This document shows positions 42,391 through 53,229 of a stretch of DNA of 64,000 bases, one piece after another. The first letter of the stretch is position 1. Every line of letters starts with the position of its first letter. The DNA comes from Nocardioides acrostichi (GTDB lineage: Bacteria > Actinomycetota > Actinomycetes > Propionibacteriales > Nocardioidaceae): contig NZ_JADIVZ010000008.1 of NCBI RefSeq assembly GCF_015319165.1, positions 62,001-126,000 on the forward strand, in the 5' to 3' direction. The position numbers and the translations under genes are program-made. Under the pieces are notes generated by a model. That model made no database searches. It saw nothing but the letters and a program-made list of their open reading frames with translations, and was not told the DNA's origin.

Positions 42391-43224
42391 TCAGTCCGCC
42401 CAGGGACCGAACGGCACGCCCAAGCGGGTCAGGTCCGCCTCGCCGCCGTCGAGAGCGGTGAGTACCCAGGCGCCCGAGGGCGTGAGGGTGAACGTGTGCT
42501 CCCAGTGCGCGGCCCAAGAGCCATCGGCAGTGACGGCGGTCCAGTCGTCGTCGAGCACGTCGCACTCGTGCGTGCCGAGGGTGACCATCGGCTCGACCGC
42601 CAGCGCGAGACCCTCGCGAAGCCGAGGGCCGCGGCCGGGACGGCCGACGTTCGGCACGTTGGGCGGTAGGTGCATCTGGCTGCCGATGCCGTGCCCGGTG
42701 AAGTCCTCGACGATGCCGTAGGGGCCTTGCGCGCGCAGGTAGCTCTCGACGGCGTGCGAGATGTCCCCGATGCGGGCGCCTACGTGGGCAGCCGCGATGC
42801 CGCGCCACATCGACTCTCGCGTCACCTCGATCAGCTCACCGACCTGCTCGGGCACCCCGCCGACCGCCACGGTCAGCGCGGCGTCGCCGTGCCAGCCCTC
42901 GACGATCGCACCGCAGTCGATGGAGATGACGTCGCCCTCTGCCAGCACCCGGGAACCGGGGATGCCGTGCACCACCTCGTCGTTGACCGAGGCGCAGATG
43001 GAACCCGGGAAGCCGTGGTAGCCGAGGAAGGACGGCGTCGCTCCGGCGCCTCGGATCGCGTCCTCCGCGAGCGCATCGAGCTCGCCCGTGCTCAGCCCGG
43101 GCCGCACGGCGTCACGGAGGAGCTGGAGCGTCTCACCGACCACCAATCCGGCTCGCCTCATCAGGCGCACCTGCTCGGCGTCCTTGATCTCCAGGCCTCG
43201 GTCGAGGAGTCCCACCTCTGTCAC
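42391..43224 (-). CDS. map: Methionine aminopeptidase type I
   Basis: 277 aa. Removes initiator methionine. Metal ligands are seen in SIDCGAIVEGWHGDAALTV (two Asp), GHGIGSQMHLPPN (His), AVEPMV (Glu) and WEHTFTLT (Glu). The start is GTG at 43224, with a second in-frame GTG at 43215; the true one is not decided by a ribosome site. It is 16 nt downstream of adk. Confidence 0.94.
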   Translation of the reverse strand: MTEVGLLDRGLEIKDAEQVRLMRRAGLVVGETLQLLRDAVRPGLSTGELDALAEDAIRGAGATPSFLGYHGFPGSICASVNDEVVHGIPGSRVLAEGDVISIDCGAIVEGWHGDAALTVAVGGVPEQVGELIEVTRESMWRGIAAAHVGARIGDISHAVESYLRAQGPYGIVEDFTGHGIGSQMHLPPNVPNVGRPGRGPRLREGLALAVEPMVTLGTHECDVLDDDWTAVTADGSWAAHWEHTFTLTPSGAWVLTALDGGEADLTRLGVPFGPWAD

Positions 43225-43240
43225 CGCCGCTGTGGACGGC

Positions 43241-43816
43241 TCAGCCCCGCGAGGGGTCGGGCAGCGCGGCGAAGATGCGCGAGGTGACCTCGTCGATCTC
43301 CCCCAGCCCGTCGACCTCGACGAGCAGACCGCGCTCGCGGTAGACGTCGATGAGCGGTGCGGTCTCGTTGACGTAGACCTTCTGACGCTCGCGGATGACC
43401 TGCTCGGTGTCGTCACTGCGCCCGCTGGTCTCGGCCCGCTTGAGGAGCCGGGTGATGAGCTCCTCGGAGTCGACGGTGAGCACGACCACGTGCTCGAGGT
43501 CGTGGCCGGAGTCGGCCAGCATGCCGTCGAGCTCGGTGACCTGGGCGAGCGTGCGCGGGTAGCCGTCGAGCAGGAAGCCCGGCTCGGCGTCGGGCTGCGC
43601 GATGCGGTCGCGCACCATGTCGTTGGTGACCGAGTCGGGCACGTACTGCCCGGCGTCCATGTACTTCTTGGCCTCGAGCCCCAGCGGCGTGCCCTCACCG
43701 ACGTTGGCGCGGAAGATGTCGCCGGTCGAGATGGCAGGGATGCCGTAGCGGCCGGCCACGAACTGCGCCTGAGTGCCCTTACCAGCACCAGGGGGGCCCA
43801 TGAAGATGAGTCTCAT
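43241..43816 (-). CDS. adk: Adenylate kinase (short, LID-less type)
   Basis: 191 aa. P-loop GPPGAGKGT at residues 7-15, NMP-binding region and the LLDGYPRTLAQ motif. The large zinc/LID insertion of about 30 residues is absent, as in actinobacterial short forms. Overlaps the end of secY by 4 nt (ATGA), so the two are translationally coupled. Confidence 0.97.
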   Translation of the reverse strand: MRLIFMGPPGAGKGTQAQFVAGRYGIPAISTGDIFRANVGEGTPLGLEAKKYMDAGQYVPDSVTNDMVRDRIAQPDAEPGFLLDGYPRTLAQVTELDGMLADSGHDLEHVVVLTVDSEELITRLLKRAETSGRSDDTEQVIRERQKVYVNETAPLIDVYRERGLLVEVDGLGEIDEVTSRIFAALPDPSRG

Positions 43817-45126
43817 CGCAGGAATCCTTCGTAGTTGCGCTGCTGGAGCTGGCTCTCGACCTGCTTCACGGTGTCGAGGGCCACGCCGACCATGATGAGG
43901 ATCGACGTACCGCCGAACGGGAAGTTCTGGTTGGCGGAGATGAGGACCAAGGCTATGAGCGGGATGAGGGCGATGAGACCCAGGTAGAGCGAACCCGGAG
44001 CGGTGATGCGCGAGAGGACGTAGGCCAGGTAGTCCTCGGTCGGCTTGCCCGCTCGGATGCCGGGGATGAACCCGCCGAACTTCTTCATGTTGTCGGCGAC
44101 CTCGTGCGGGTCGAAGCTGATCGAGACGTAGAAGTAGGTGAAGAACACGATCAGCAGGAAGTAGGCGATCATGTAGAGCGGGTGATCCCCCCGCACGAAG
44201 TACTGGCTGACGAACTTGACCCAGCCGCTGGGTTCCTCGCCCGCCGCCGGCTGGTTGAACTGCACGGCCATCGCCGGCAGGTAGAGCAGCGAGCTGGCGA
44301 AGATGACCGGGATGATGCCGGCCTGGTTGACCTTGAGCGGGATGTAGGTCGAGGAGCCGCCGAACATCTTGCGGCCCACCATGCGGCGCGCGTACTGCAC
44401 CGGGATGCGGCGCTGCGCCTGCTCGATGAAGATGACCGCCGCCACGAGCACCAGGCCGATGAGGAGGACGATGCCGAAGGTCCACCAACCCTGGCTCTTC
44501 TGCACCTGCCACAGCGCAGCCGGGAAGGTCGCCACGACCTGGGTGAAGATGAGGATCGACATGCCGTTGCCGATGCCGCGCTCGGTGATGAGCTCGCCGA
44601 GCCACATGATGACCGCGGTGCCGGCGGTCATGGTGACGACCATGACCAGGAACGTCTCGGTGCTCTTGGAGTGCAGCAGGTCGAGGTCGCACTGGAGCAG
44701 TTGGCCGGAGCGGGCGAGCGCGACGATGCCGGTCGCCTGGAGCAGCGCGAGCCCGAGGGTGAGGTAGCGGGTGTACTGGGTGATCTTCGTCTGCCCGGAC
44801 TGCCCCTCCTTCTTCAGCGCCTCGAGTCGGGGGATCACGACCACGAGCAGCTGGAGGATGATGCTGGCGGTGATGTAGGGCATGATCCCGAGCGCGAACA
44901 CGGTGAGCTGGAGCAACGCTCCACCTGAGAACAGGTTCACCAGGGAGTAGAGGCTCGCGTTCTCGCCACTTTGCGCCTGTTGGATGCACTGCTGCACGTT
45001 GGCGACGTTGACACCGGGAGCCGGCAGCTGGGATCCGGCGCGGAAGACGATGATGATGCCCAGGACGAACAGCAGCTTGCGCCGCAGGTCGGGCGTCCTG
45101 AAAGCATTGGCGAAAGCGCCGAGCAC
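43813..45126 (-). CDS. secY: Protein translocase channel subunit SecY
   Basis: 437 aa with ten transmembrane helices. MLGAFANAFRTPDLRRKLLFVLGIIIVFR start, the plug region and the cytoplasmic loop before TM9 are typical. Start is GTG with AGAGGA 5 nt upstream. It has its own promoter candidate and a terminator-like hairpin upstream, so secY-adk-map may be a separate unit from the spc genes. Confidence 0.97.
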   Translation of the reverse strand: MLGAFANAFRTPDLRRKLLFVLGIIIVFRAGSQLPAPGVNVANVQQCIQQAQSGENASLYSLVNLFSGGALLQLTVFALGIMPYITASIILQLLVVVIPRLEALKKEGQSGQTKITQYTRYLTLGLALLQATGIVALARSGQLLQCDLDLLHSKSTETFLVMVVTMTAGTAVIMWLGELITERGIGNGMSILIFTQVVATFPAALWQVQKSQGWWTFGIVLLIGLVLVAAVIFIEQAQRRIPVQYARRMVGRKMFGGSSTYIPLKVNQAGIIPVIFASSLLYLPAMAVQFNQPAAGEEPSGWVKFVSQYFVRGDHPLYMIAYFLLIVFFTYFYVSISFDPHEVADNMKKFGGFIPGIRAGKPTEDYLAYVLSRITAPGSLYLGLIALIPLIALVLISANQNFPFGGTSILIMVGVALDTVKQVESQLQQRNYEGFLR

Positions 45127-45189
45127 GAGTTCCTCTTTCTCTGCACGTGGGTGCAGCCCATCGAGCAGTCGCGCCCCCGGGCCGCCTGA

Positions 45190-45195
45190 AGCCTA
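45190..45195 (-). promoter_or_regulatory. Candidate -10 of secY
   Basis: Minus-strand TAGGCT (45195 to 45190), about 64 nt upstream of the secY GTG. It follows the rplO hairpin directly. No clear -35. Confidence 0.4.
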
Positions 45196-45239
45196 ACAGC
45201 CGGGCCCGAGTTCACGGCCCGAGCACCGACCACGACGAA

Positions 45240-45275
45240 GGGCGGCGCCCCCGGCGCTGGCCGGGGACGCCGCCC
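45240..45275. terminator. Strong hairpin between rplO and secY
   Basis: GGGCGGCGCCCCCGGC (45240-45255), loop GCTG, GCCGGGGACGCCGCCC (45260-45275): 16 bp with one mismatch. On the minus strand it is followed by TTCGTCGT. Probably ends the S10-spc transcript at rplO. Confidence 0.8.
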
Positions 45276-45293
45276 TCTTGACGTCGTCGCGGA

Positions 45294-45734
45294 TCAGACC
45301 GTGGTGGTCGAGCCGCCGGCGGCCTCGATCTTCGAGATCGCCGAGGCGGAGAACGCGTGGGCCGTGACGTCGAGCTTCACGCTGATCTCGCCGGAGCCGA
45401 GCACCTTGACCGGCTGGTTCTTGCGGACCGCGCCCTTGGCCACGAGCTCGTCGACGCCCACGGCGCCGCCCTCGGGGAAGAGGGTCGAGATCTTGTCGAG
45501 GTTGACGACCTGGAACTCCACCTTGAACGGGTTCTTGAAGCCCTTGAGCTTCGGGAGCCGCATGTGGATGGGCATCTGGCCACCCTCGAACGCCACGGGC
45601 ACCTGGTAACGGGCCTTGGTGCCCTTGGTACCGCGACCGGCGGTCTTGCCCTTGGAGGCCTCACCGCGACCCACGCGGGTCTTCGCGGTCTTGGCACCCG
45701 GAGCGGGCTTGAGGTTGTGCAGCTTCAGGGACAT
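45294..45734 (-). CDS. rplO: 50S ribosomal protein L15
   Basis: 146 aa. [22 protein letters not shown] start and [15 protein letters not shown] Gly/Arg-rich segment, then the conserved FEGGQMP. The last gene before the terminator-like hairpin. Confidence 0.97.
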   Translation of the reverse strand: MSLKLHNLKPAPGAKTAKTRVGRGEASKGKTAGRGTKGTKARYQVPVAFEGGQMPIHMRLPKLKGFKNPFKVEFQVVNLDKISTLFPEGGAVGVDELVAKGAVRKNQPVKVLGSGEISVKLDVTAHAFSASAISKIEAAGGSTTTV

Positions 45735-45735
45735 G

Positions 45736-45918
45736 TCAGTCCACCTCCTCGACCGTCACGAGGTGACGGACGGTGTTGACCATGCCGCGAATCTCCGGCC
45801 GGTCCTCCTTGACGACCACGTCGCCGATGCGCTTGAGGCCCAGGCTGCGCATGCTCGCGCGCTGGTTGGCCTTGCACCCGATCGTGGACTTCTTCTGCTC
45901 CACCTTGAGCTGTCCCAT
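45736..45918 (-). CDS. rpmD: 50S ribosomal protein L30
   Basis: 60 aa, [20 protein letters not shown] start, [16 protein letters not shown] and C-terminal [11 protein letters not shown]. The start codon shares one base with the rpsE stop (TGATG). Confidence 0.97.
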   Translation of the reverse strand: MGQLKVEQKKSTIGCKANQRASMRSLGLKRIGDVVVKEDRPEIRGMVNTVRHLVTVEEVD

Positions 45919-46535
45919 CAGGAGGACACCTCCTCGGAGACACCCGCCGGGATCTCCTCGCGCGCCTTGAGCAGCGCAGCGGGGGTGACCTCCTCGACGG
46001 GCAGGCCGCGACGGGCGGCGACGGCCTCGGGCTGCTCGAGCATCCGCAGGGCCTCCACCGTGGCGTGCACGATGTTGATCTGGTTCGACGACCCCAGCGA
46101 CTTGCTGAGGATGTCGTGGATGCCGGCGCACTCGAGCACCGCACGCACCGGACCACCGGCGATCACACCGGTACCGGGAGCGGCGGGACGCAGCATGACC
46201 ACGCCGGCCGCCTTCTCGCCCTGGACCGGGTGCGGGATCGTTCCCTGGATGCGGGGGACGCGGAAGAAGTTCTTCTTCGCCTCCTCGACACCCTTCGAGA
46301 TCGCGGCCGGCACCTCCTTGGCCTTGCCGTAGCCGACACCGACCAGGCCGTCGCCGTCGCCGACGACCACGAGGGCGGTGAAGCTGAAGCGACGACCACC
46401 CTTCACGACCTTGGCGACACGGTTGATCGCGACGACACGCTCGATGTAGGCGGTCTTGTCAGCACCCTGGCCGCCACGACGATCGTCGCGGCCACGGCGC
46501 TCGCCACCGCGCTGTCCGCGCTGGGCTCCGCTCAT
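45918..46535 (-). CDS. rpsE: 30S ribosomal protein S5
   Basis: 205 aa. Arg/Gly-rich N-terminal extension (about 25 residues), then [31 protein letters not shown] and the [14 protein letters not shown] helix seen here as [12 protein letters not shown]. Coupled to rpmD by a 1-nt overlap. Confidence 0.98.
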   Translation of the reverse strand: MSGAQRGQRGGERRGRDDRRGGQGADKTAYIERVVAINRVAKVVKGGRRFSFTALVVVGDGDGLVGVGYGKAKEVPAAISKGVEEAKKNFFRVPRIQGTIPHPVQGEKAAGVVMLRPAAPGTGVIAGGPVRAVLECAGIHDILSKSLGSSNQINIVHATVEALRMLEQPEAVAARRGLPVEEVTPAALLKAREEIPAGVSEEVSS

Positions 46536-46563
46536 GAGACTTTCCTCTTTCCTGTTTCCGCGA

Positions 46564-46947
46564 TCAGAAGGTCAGGCCGCCCTCACGGGCGGCGTCGGCC
46601 AGGGCCGCGATGCGGCCGTGGTACTTGTTGCCGGCGCGGTCGAAGACCACGCCCTCGACACCGGCCGCCTTGGCCCGCTCGGCGACGAGCTCGCCGACGC
46701 GCTTGGCCTTGGCGGTCTTGTCGGCCTCCAGCGAGCGCAGGTCGACCTCCATGGTGGAGGCGCTGACCAGCGTCTTGCCCACGAGGTCGTCGACGACCTG
46801 CGCGGAGATGTGCTTGGAGCTACGGGTGACCACCAGACGCGGGGTCTCAGCGGTACCGGAGAGCTTCTTGCGCCCGCGGACCTGACGGCGCAGCCGCGAC
46901 TTCGTGCGCGCTGCGGTGTGCTTGTGCTGCGAGAGGGAGATACCCAT
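46564..46947 (-). CDS. rplR: 50S ribosomal protein L18
   Basis: 127 aa. [26 protein letters not shown] and the C-terminal [26 protein letters not shown] are diagnostic. Binds 5S rRNA. Confidence 0.98.
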   Translation of the reverse strand: MGISLSQHKHTAARTKSRLRRQVRGRKKLSGTAETPRLVVTRSSKHISAQVVDDLVGKTLVSASTMEVDLRSLEADKTAKAKRVGELVAERAKAAGVEGVVFDRAGNKYHGRIAALADAAREGGLTF

Positions 46948-46950
46948 GAC

Positions 46951-47490
46951 TCACTTACCAGCCTTTCCGACCTTGCGGCGGATGTGCTCGCCGGCGTAGC
47001 GCACGCCCTTGCCCTTGTACGGCTCGGGCTTGCGGAGCTTGCGGATGTTCGCAGCGGTCTCGCCGACCAGCTGCTTGTCGATGCCCTGGACACCCAGCTT
47101 CGTGGGGCCCTCCACGGTGAACGTGATGCCGTCGGGGGCGCTGAAGACGATCGGGTGGCTGTAGCCGAGCTGGAACTCCAGCTGCGTAGGCCCCTTGGAC
47201 AGCACGCGATAGCCGACGCCGACGATCTCGAGCTTCTTCTCGTAGCCCTCGGTGACACCCACGACCATGTTGTTGACCAGGGTGCGGGTGAGTCCGTGCA
47301 GCGAGCGCGACTCGCGCTCGTCGTCGGGACGCTTGACGTCGAGGACGCTCTCGTTCCTCTCGACCGTGATCGGGGCGGCGACCGTGTGGGTCAGCGTGCC
47401 CTTGGGGCCCTTCACCGTGACCAGGGCGCCGTCGATCGAGACGTCGACCCCGGACGGCACCGGGACGGGGAGCTTGCCAATGCGCGACAT
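46951..47490 (-). CDS. rplF: 50S ribosomal protein L6
   Basis: 179 aa. [17 protein letters not shown] start and the C-terminal [27 protein letters not shown]. Start at 47490 fits the family; it ends 3 nt before rplR. Confidence 0.98.
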   Translation of the reverse strand: MSRIGKLPVPVPSGVDVSIDGALVTVKGPKGTLTHTVAAPITVERNESVLDVKRPDDERESRSLHGLTRTLVNNMVVGVTEGYEKKLEIVGVGYRVLSKGPTQLEFQLGYSHPIVFSAPDGITFTVEGPTKLGVQGIDKQLVGETAANIRKLRKPEPYKGKGVRYAGEHIRRKVGKAGK

Positions 47491-47512
47491 TTTCCTTCTC
47501 TCCTCTCGTCCG

Positions 47513-47920
47513 TCACCAGACGTAGGCGAGGACTTCCCCACCCACGCCCTTCTGGTTCGCCTGGCGGTCGGTCAGCAGGCCCTGGCTCGTCGAGATGATC
47601 GCGACGCCCAAGCCGCCCAGCACCTTCGGCAGGCCGGTGTGCTTGGCGTAGACCCGGAGACCGGGCTTGCTGATGCGGCGCACGCCAGCGATGGAACGCT
47701 CGCGGTTGCGGCCGTACTTCAAGGTGATGGTGAGGGTCTTGGAGACCTCACCCTCGGCGGGCTCGGCGACCTCGTAGGAGGTGATGTAACCCTCCTGCTG
47801 GAGGATCTCCGCCACGCCGGCCTTGAGCTTGCTGTAGGGCATGCTCACGTCGTCGTGGAAGGCCCGGTTGGCGTTGCGCAGACGGGTCAGCATGTCTGCG
47901 ATCGGGTCGGTCATCGTCAT
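47513..47920 (-). CDS. rpsH: 30S ribosomal protein S8
   Basis: 135 aa. [20 protein letters not shown] start and [26 protein letters not shown] end, the rRNA-contact motif. Confidence 0.98.
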   Translation of the reverse strand: MTMTDPIADMLTRLRNANRAFHDDVSMPYSKLKAGVAEILQQEGYITSYEVAEPAEGEVSKTLTITLKYGRNRERSIAGVRRISKPGLRVYAKHTGLPKVLGGLGVAIISTSQGLLTDRQANQKGVGGEVLAYVW

Positions 47921-47998
47921 GTTGGTTGAATCTTTCTCTCTGCGGTTTCCCCTCGCTCGTCGGCGGAGGGGACCTTCAGTGGGTAGGAAGGGTCGTCG

Positions 47999-48184
47999 TC
48001 ACCAGGACGACTTGGTGACGCCGGGCAGCTCGCCGCGGTGGGCCATCTCGCGCAGGCAGATCCGGCAGAGGCCGAACTTGCGGTACACGGCCTTGGGCCG
48101 GCCGCAGCGCTGGCAGCGGGTGTAGCCGCGGACGGCGAACTTGGGCTTGCGGGCCGCCTTCACCTTAAGGGCAGTCTTCGCCAT
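47999..48184 (-). CDS. rpsZ: 30S ribosomal protein S14, zinc type
   Basis: 61 aa. C-x2-C...C-x2-C zinc ribbon: [24 protein letters not shown]. No second, zinc-free S14 is present in the window. One base separates it from rplE's stop side. Confidence 0.97.
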
Positions 48185-48185
48185 G

Positions 48186-48776
48186 TCAGTTCTCCTTGAA
48201 CGGGAAGCCCAGCTGCTTGAGCAGCGCGCGGCCCTGGTCGTCGGTGGTGGCGGTGGTCACGACGGTGATGTCCATGCCGCGCGACCGGTCGATCTTGTCC
48301 TGGTCGATCTCGTGGAACATGACCTGCTCGGTGAGACCGAAGGTGTAGTTGCCGCGCCCGTCGAACTGCTTGCCGTTGAGTCCGCGGAAGTCGCGGATGC
48401 GGGGCAGCGCGAGCGAGAGCAGCCGGTCGAGGAACTCCCACATGCGGTCGCCGCGCAGGGTAACGTGCGCACCGATCGGCATGCCCTCACGCAGCTTGAA
48501 CTGCGCGATGGACTTGCGGGCCTTGGTGACCGTCGGCTTCTGGCCGGTGATAGCGGTCAGGTCGCGCACGGCGCCGTCGATGAGCTTGGAGTCGCGCGCG
48601 GCCTCGCCGACGCCCATGTTGACCACGATCTTGGTCAGGCCGGGCACCTGCATGACGTTGGCGATGCCGAACTCGTCCTTGAGTGCCGGCAGGATCTCCT
48701 CGCGGTAGCGCACCTTGAGACGGGGCGGCTCCTTGGCGGAGATCACCGGGGTCTCGGTGGTCTCGATCTCGGTCAT
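48186..48776 (-). CDS. rplE: 50S ribosomal protein L5
   Basis: 196 aa. [40 protein letters not shown] and the end [22 protein letters not shown]. Extra N-terminal 15 residues are typical of actinobacteria. Confidence 0.98.
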
Positions 48777-48777
48777 C

Positions 48778-49143
48778 TCAGATCTCCTTGCCGGTCTTGC
48801 GCGAGATGCGGACGCTGCGCTCGGCCTCGTAGGTCGAGCCGTCGGGGCGCCGCTTGGTGACGGTCTCGCGCTTGAAGCCGATCCGGGTGGTGGTGTCGCC
48901 CTCGACGAGCATCACGTTCGAGACGTGGATGGGCGCCTCGGCGGTGATGATGCCGCCGGTCGTGCCGGCGCGGCCGCCCTGATTGACCACCTTGGTGTGC
49001 TTCTTGACGCGGTTGACGCCCTCGACGATCACGCGCTGCTCCTCACGGAGCACCCCGATGACCTTGCCCTCGGCGCCCTTGTCCTTGCCTGCGATCACCT
49101 TGACGGTGTCGCCCTTCTTGATGTTCATCGAACCCTTCGCCAT
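48778..49143 (-). CDS. rplX: 50S ribosomal protein L24
   Basis: 121 aa. KOW motif [25 protein letters not shown] and [18 protein letters not shown]. Start at 49143 was taken; an internal ATG at 49128 with AAGGG before it would drop 5 residues. Confidence 0.96.
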   Translation of the reverse strand: MAKGSMNIKKGDTVKVIAGKDKGAEGKVIGVLREEQRVIVEGVNRVKKHTKVVNQGGRAGTTGGIITAEAPIHVSNVMLVEGDTTTRIGFKRETVTKRRPDGSTYEAERSVRISRKTGKEI

Positions 49144-49147
49144 GGCT

Positions 49148-49516
49148 TCAGAGCACCTCCGGAGCGAGGGAGATGATGCGCATGAACTTCTTGTCGCGCA
49201 GCTCGCGGCCCACCGGGCCGAAGATGCGGGTGCCGCGCGGCTCGCCGTCGTTCTTGAGGATGACGGCGGCGTTCTCGTCGAAGCGGATGTAGGACCCGTC
49301 GGGACGCCGGCGCTCCTTGACGGTGCGCACGACCACGGCCTTGACGACGTCGCCCTTCTTGACGTTGCCGCCGGGGATGGCGTCCTTGACGGTGGCCACG
49401 ATGGTGTCACCGATGCCGGCGTAGCGACGGCCGGAGCCACCGAGAACGCGGATGCAGAGGATCTCCTTGGCACCCGTGTTGTCGGCGACCTTGAGCCGCG
49501 ACTCCTGCTGAATCAT
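49148..49516 (-). CDS. rplN: 50S ribosomal protein L14
   Basis: 122 aa. [37 protein letters not shown] start. First gene of the spc group; a 72-bp gap separates it from rpsQ. Confidence 0.98.
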   Translation of the reverse strand: MIQQESRLKVADNTGAKEILCIRVLGGSGRRYAGIGDTIVATVKDAIPGGNVKKGDVVKAVVVRTVKERRRPDGSYIRFDENAAVILKNDGEPRGTRIFGPVGRELRDKKFMRIISLAPEVL

Positions 49517-49588
49517 TCGTTTTCTCCTGGTTGTCGTGCCGGTTCTGCGCCGCCGTCTCGGGGCAGCGAGCCTGGCCGAACGGGTGGA

Positions 49589-49879
49589 TTACTTGGCGCG
49601 CTCGAGGATCTCGACGACGCGCCAGCGCTTGGTGGCCGACAGCGGGCGGGTCTCCATGATGAGAACCCGGTCGCCGATACGAGCGTCATTGGTCTCGTCG
49701 TGCGCCTTGAGCTTGCTCGTCTTACGCATGACCTTGCCGTAGAGCGCGTGCTTGACGCGGTCCTCGACGGAGACCACGACGGTCTTGTCCATCTTGTCGG
49801 AGACGACCAGGCCCTCGCGGGTCTTGCGGCTGTTGCGCTCGGTGGTCTCCGAGGTGGTCTGGGGGCTGGTCTCGGTCAC
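49589..49879 (-). CDS. rpsQ: 30S ribosomal protein S17
   Basis: 96 aa. [40 protein letters not shown] and C-terminal [21 protein letters not shown]. Overlaps rpmC by 4 nt. Confidence 0.98.
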   Translation of the reverse strand: MTETSPQTTSETTERNSRKTREGLVVSDKMDKTVVVSVEDRVKHALYGKVMRKTSKLKAHDETNDARIGDRVLIMETRPLSATKRWRVVEILERAK

Positions 49880-50118
49880 TTGGCGTCCTCGTTGGTCGAG
49901 CCCGGGGTGGAACGGATGCCGAGCTCGCGCTCACGCACCACGGTGTAGATCCGGGCGATGTCCTTCTTGACCGTGCGCAGCCGGCCGTGGCTCTCGAGCT
50001 GGCCGGTGGCGGCCTGGAAGCGGAGGTTGAACAGCTCCTCCTTGGCCTCGCGCAGGCGGGCCTCGAGGTCGACGTCGTTGAGGTCGTCGAGCTCGTGTGC
50101 AGTCAGCTGGGCGCTCAT
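49876..50118 (-). CDS. rpmC: 50S ribosomal protein L29
   Basis: 80 aa. [44 protein letters not shown] is the L29 helical hairpin. Start and stop overlap rplP (TGATG) and rpsQ (ATGA). Confidence 0.97.
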   Translation of the reverse strand: MSAQLTAHELDDLNDVDLEARLREAKEELFNLRFQAATGQLESHGRLRTVKKDIARIYTVVRERELGIRSTPGSTNEDAK

Positions 50119-50537
50119 CAGAACTCTCCACCCTCTCGCGAGATGAACCGGGTCTTCATGGGGAGCTTGTGCATCGCACGGCGCATCGCCTCGCGGGCGA
50201 CGTCCTCCGGCACGCCCGAGAGCTCGAACAAGACGCGGCCGGGCTTGACGTTGGCGATCCACCACTCCGGGGAGCCCTTACCCGAACCCATGCGGGTCTC
50301 GGCGGGCTTCTTGGTGAGCGGGCGGTCGGGGTAGATGTTGATCCACACCTTGCCGCCACGCTTGATGTGACGGGTCATGGCGATACGAGCGGACTCGATC
50401 TGACGGTTGGTCACGTAGTGACCCTCGATCGCCTGGATGCCGAAGTCACCGAAGGCGAGGCGGGTACCGCCCTTGGCCATCCCGCGCCGCTGGGGGTGGT
50501 GCTGCTTGCGGTGCTTGACACGACGGGGCATCAACAT
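50118..50537 (-). CDS. rplP: 50S ribosomal protein L16
   Basis: 139 aa. [20 protein letters not shown] and [33 protein letters not shown]. The ATG at 50537 lies 3 nt after the rpsC stop with GAGG 8 nt upstream; the ATG at 50531 is less well placed. Confidence 0.98.
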   Translation of the reverse strand: MLMPRRVKHRKQHHPQRRGMAKGGTRLAFGDFGIQAIEGHYVTNRQIESARIAMTRHIKRGGKVWINIYPDRPLTKKPAETRMGSGKGSPEWWIANVKPGRVLFELSGVPEDVAREAMRRAMHKLPMKTRFISREGGEF

Positions 50538-50540
50538 GGC

Positions 50541-51362
50541 TCAGGCCTCCGAAGGGGTCTCGGCGGGAGCAGCAGCGGTGGCCTCGGCGGGAGCCGGGGC
50601 CGGCTGGCTGTCGGAACGGGTCGGGCGGTCCGAGCGCGAGCCACGACCGGGACGGTCGCCACCGCGGCCGCCGCGGTTGCCACCGCGGCCGGGGACGCCG
50701 GCACGGGCGGCGGCCTGCGCCTGGCGCTCGGCACGGGAGCCGGACACCTCGCCCTTGTAGATCCAGACCTTCACGCCGATGCGGCCGAAGGTCGTGCGGG
50801 CCTCGTAGAAGCCGTAGTCGATGTCAGCGCGCAGCGTGTGCAGGGGCACGCGGCCCTCGCGGTAGAACTCCGTGCGCGACATCTCGGCGCCGTTGAGGCG
50901 ACCCGAGCACTGGATCCGGATGCCCTTGGCACCCGAACGCATCGTGGTCTGCATCGCCTTGCGCATGGCGCGGCGGAACTGCACGCGGCCGGAGAGCTGC
51001 TCGGCGACGCCCTGGGCGACCAGCTGCGCGTCGACCTCGGGGTTCTTGACCTCGAGGATGTTCAGCTGCACCTGCTTGCCGGTGAGCTTCTCGAGCTCAC
51101 CACGGATGCGGTCGGCCTCGGCGCCGCGGCGGCCGATGACGATGCCCGGCCGGGCGGTGTGGATGTCGACACGCACGCGGTCACGGGTGCGCTCGATCTC
51201 GACCTTGGAGATGCCGGCCCGCTCCATGCCCTTGGAGAGCAGCTTGCGGATCGCGACGTCCTCGCCGACGTAGGACTTGTACAGCTTGTCGGCGTACCAC
51301 CGCGACTTGTGGTCGGTGGAGACACCGAGGCGGAAGCCGTTCGGGTTGATCTTCTGGCCCAT
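50541..51362 (-). CDS. rpsC: 30S ribosomal protein S3
   Basis: 273 aa. [14 protein letters not shown] start, KH domain ([30 protein letters not shown]) and a Gly/Arg- then Ala/Pro-rich C-terminal tail (from about residue 215). Overlaps rplV by 1 nt. Confidence 0.98.
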   Translation of the reverse strand: MGQKINPNGFRLGVSTDHKSRWYADKLYKSYVGEDVAIRKLLSKGMERAGISKVEIERTRDRVRVDIHTARPGIVIGRRGAEADRIRGELEKLTGKQVQLNILEVKNPEVDAQLVAQGVAEQLSGRVQFRRAMRKAMQTTMRSGAKGIRIQCSGRLNGAEMSRTEFYREGRVPLHTLRADIDYGFYEARTTFGRIGVKVWIYKGEVSGSRAERQAQAAARAGVPGRGGNRGGRGGDRPGRGSRSDRPTRSDSQPAPAPAEATAAAPAETPSEA

Positions 51363-51775
51363 CAGGCACCCTCTCCATCGGTCTCATCGGGCTGCACGAC
51401 CAGCGTGATGTGGCTGGTGCGCTTGTTGATGCGGGTCGCCCGGCCCTGGGCGCGGGGCCGCCACCGCTTCATGGTGGGGCCCTCGTCGACCAGCGCCTTG
51501 CTGACGACCAGGTCGCCGGCGTCGAGACCCTCGGTGGTCTCCGCGTTGGCGATGGCCGACTCCAGCACCTTCAGGACGGTCTCGGCGGCAGCCTGCGGCG
51601 CGAAGGCCAGCACGTTGCGGGCCTCCTCGACGGGCAGGCCGCGGACCAGGTCGACGACCCGGCGCGCCTTCATCGGCGTGATCCGCGTGTGACGAGCGGT
51701 CGCGAAGGCACCCGGCTGGTCGCCGAGCAGCGACTCGCGACGAGCGCTCGTGCGGTTGCGTTGGGTGGTGGGCAT
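51362..51775 (-). CDS. rplV: 50S ribosomal protein L22
   Basis: 137 aa. [23 protein letters not shown] and the beta-hairpin [27 protein letters not shown] that lines the peptide exit tunnel. Start ATG 51775 overlaps the rpsS stop by one base. Confidence 0.98.
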   Translation of the reverse strand: MPTTQRNRTSARRESLLGDQPGAFATARHTRITPMKARRVVDLVRGLPVEEARNVLAFAPQAAAETVLKVLESAIANAETTEGLDAGDLVVSKALVDEGPTMKRWRPRAQGRATRINKRTSHITLVVQPDETDGEGA

Positions 51776-52056
51776 CAGCGACGCCGTCCCTTCCGGTCTT
51801 CCTTGACGTGGCCGCGGTAGGTGCGCGTCGGGGCGAACTCCCCGAGCTTGTGGCCGACCATCGAGTCGGTCACGAACACCGGGACGTGCTTGCGTCCGTC
51901 GTGCACGGCGATCGTGTGGCCGATCATGGCCGGCACGATCATCGAGCGACGCGACCACGTCTTGATGACGTTGTGGCTGCCCTTGTCGTTCTCGGCGTCC
52001 ACCTTCTTCATCAGGTGGTCGTCGACGAAGGGGCCCTTCTTCAGGCTGCGAGGCAT
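51775..52056 (-). CDS. rpsS: 30S ribosomal protein S19
   Basis: 93 aa. [19 protein letters not shown] start and [28 protein letters not shown] end. Confidence 0.98.
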   Translation of the reverse strand: MPRSLKKGPFVDDHLMKKVDAENDKGSHNVIKTWSRRSMIVPAMIGHTIAVHDGRKHVPVFVTDSMVGHKLGEFAPTRTYRGHVKEDRKGRRR

Positions 52057-52061
52057 GTCAG

Positions 52062-52898
52062 TTACTTCCTACCCTTACCGGACTTGCGACGGCGGATGAT
52101 CTGGGAGTCGGAGGCCTTCGGACGGCGCGTGCGGCCCTCCGGCTTGCCCCAGGGCGAGACCGGGTGGCGACCACCGGAGGTCTTGCCCTCGCCACCGCCG
52201 TGCGGGTGGTCGACCGGGTTCATGACGACACCGCGCACGGTCGGGCGCTTGCCCTTCCAGCGCATGCGGCCGGCCTTGCCCCAGTTGATGTTCGACTGCT
52301 CGGCGTTGCCGACCGCGCCGATGGTGGCGCGACAGCGGACGTCGACGAAGCGCATCTCGCCCGAGGGCATGCGCAGCGTGGCGCGCGAGCCCTCACGGGC
52401 GACCAGTTGGGCGCTCATGCCGGCCGAGCGGGCGATCTTGGCGCCCCCACCGGGCCGCAGCTCGATGCAGTGGATCGTGGTACCGACCGGGATGTTGCGC
52501 AGCGGCAGGTTGTTGCCCACCTTGATGTCGGCGCCGACTCCGGACTCCACGACCGTGCCCTGCTGGAGGTTGCTCGGCGCCACGATGTAGCGCTTCTCGC
52601 CATCGACGTAGTGCAGCAGCGCGATGCGGGCGGTGCGGTTCGGGTCGTACTCGATGTGCGCGACTTTGGCGGGCACGCCGTCCTTGTCGTAGCGACGGAA
52701 GTCGATGATCCGGTAGGCACGCTTGTGACCGCCGCCCTGGTGCCGGGTGGTGATCCGGCCCTGGTTGTTGCGGCCGCCCTTCTTGGGCAGCGGCACGGTC
52801 AGGGACTTCTCCGGCGTCGTGCGGGTGATCTCGGCGAAGTCGGCCACCGACGAGCCACGACGGCCCGGGGTGGTCGGCTTGTACTTACGAATAGCCAT
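52062..52898 (-). CDS. rplB: 50S ribosomal protein L2
   Basis: 278 aa. Standard [18 protein letters not shown] start, [19 protein letters not shown] and the peptidyl-transferase-near [25 protein letters not shown]. Starts 28 nt after rplW. Confidence 0.98.
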   Translation of the reverse strand: MAIRKYKPTTPGRRGSSVADFAEITRTTPEKSLTVPLPKKGGRNNQGRITTRHQGGGHKRAYRIIDFRRYDKDGVPAKVAHIEYDPNRTARIALLHYVDGEKRYIVAPSNLQQGTVVESGVGADIKVGNNLPLRNIPVGTTIHCIELRPGGGAKIARSAGMSAQLVAREGSRATLRMPSGEMRFVDVRCRATIGAVGNAEQSNINWGKAGRMRWKGKRPTVRGVVMNPVDHPHGGGEGKTSGGRHPVSPWGKPEGRTRRPKASDSQIIRRRKSGKGRK

Positions 52899-52926
52899 AG
52901 CTCTAGTTCCTCGTCTCCTGGCCCGC

Positions 52927-53229
52927 TCAGCCGACCTGGCCGAAGATGTCGATCCGGTGGCCGTCGGCGAGGCTGACGATCGCGCGCTTGGTGCTCTTGC
53001 GCCTGCCCATGCCGTAGCGGGTCCGGCGGGTCTTGCCCGCGCGGTTGAGCGTGTTCACAGCGGTGACCTTGACGCCGAAGATCTTCTCGACCGCGATCTT
53101 GATCTCGGTCTTGTTGGCGTCGGGGCGCACGATGAACGTGTACTTGTTCTGGTCGAGCAGGCCGTAGCTCTTCTCGGAGACGACCGGGGCGATCAGGATG
53201 TCGCGGTGGTCCTTGTGCAGGGTGCTCAC
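52927..53229 (-). CDS. rplW: 50S ribosomal protein L23
   Basis: 100 aa from the GTG at 53229, which overlaps the rplD stop by 4 nt (GTGA). [46 protein letters not shown] is typical. Docks SRP and trigger factor at the exit tunnel. Confidence 0.97.
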   Translation of the reverse strand: MSTLHKDHRDILIAPVVSEKSYGLLDQNKYTFIVRPDANKTEIKIAVEKIFGVKVTAVNTLNRAGKTRRTRYGMGRRKSTKRAIVSLADGHRIDIFGQVG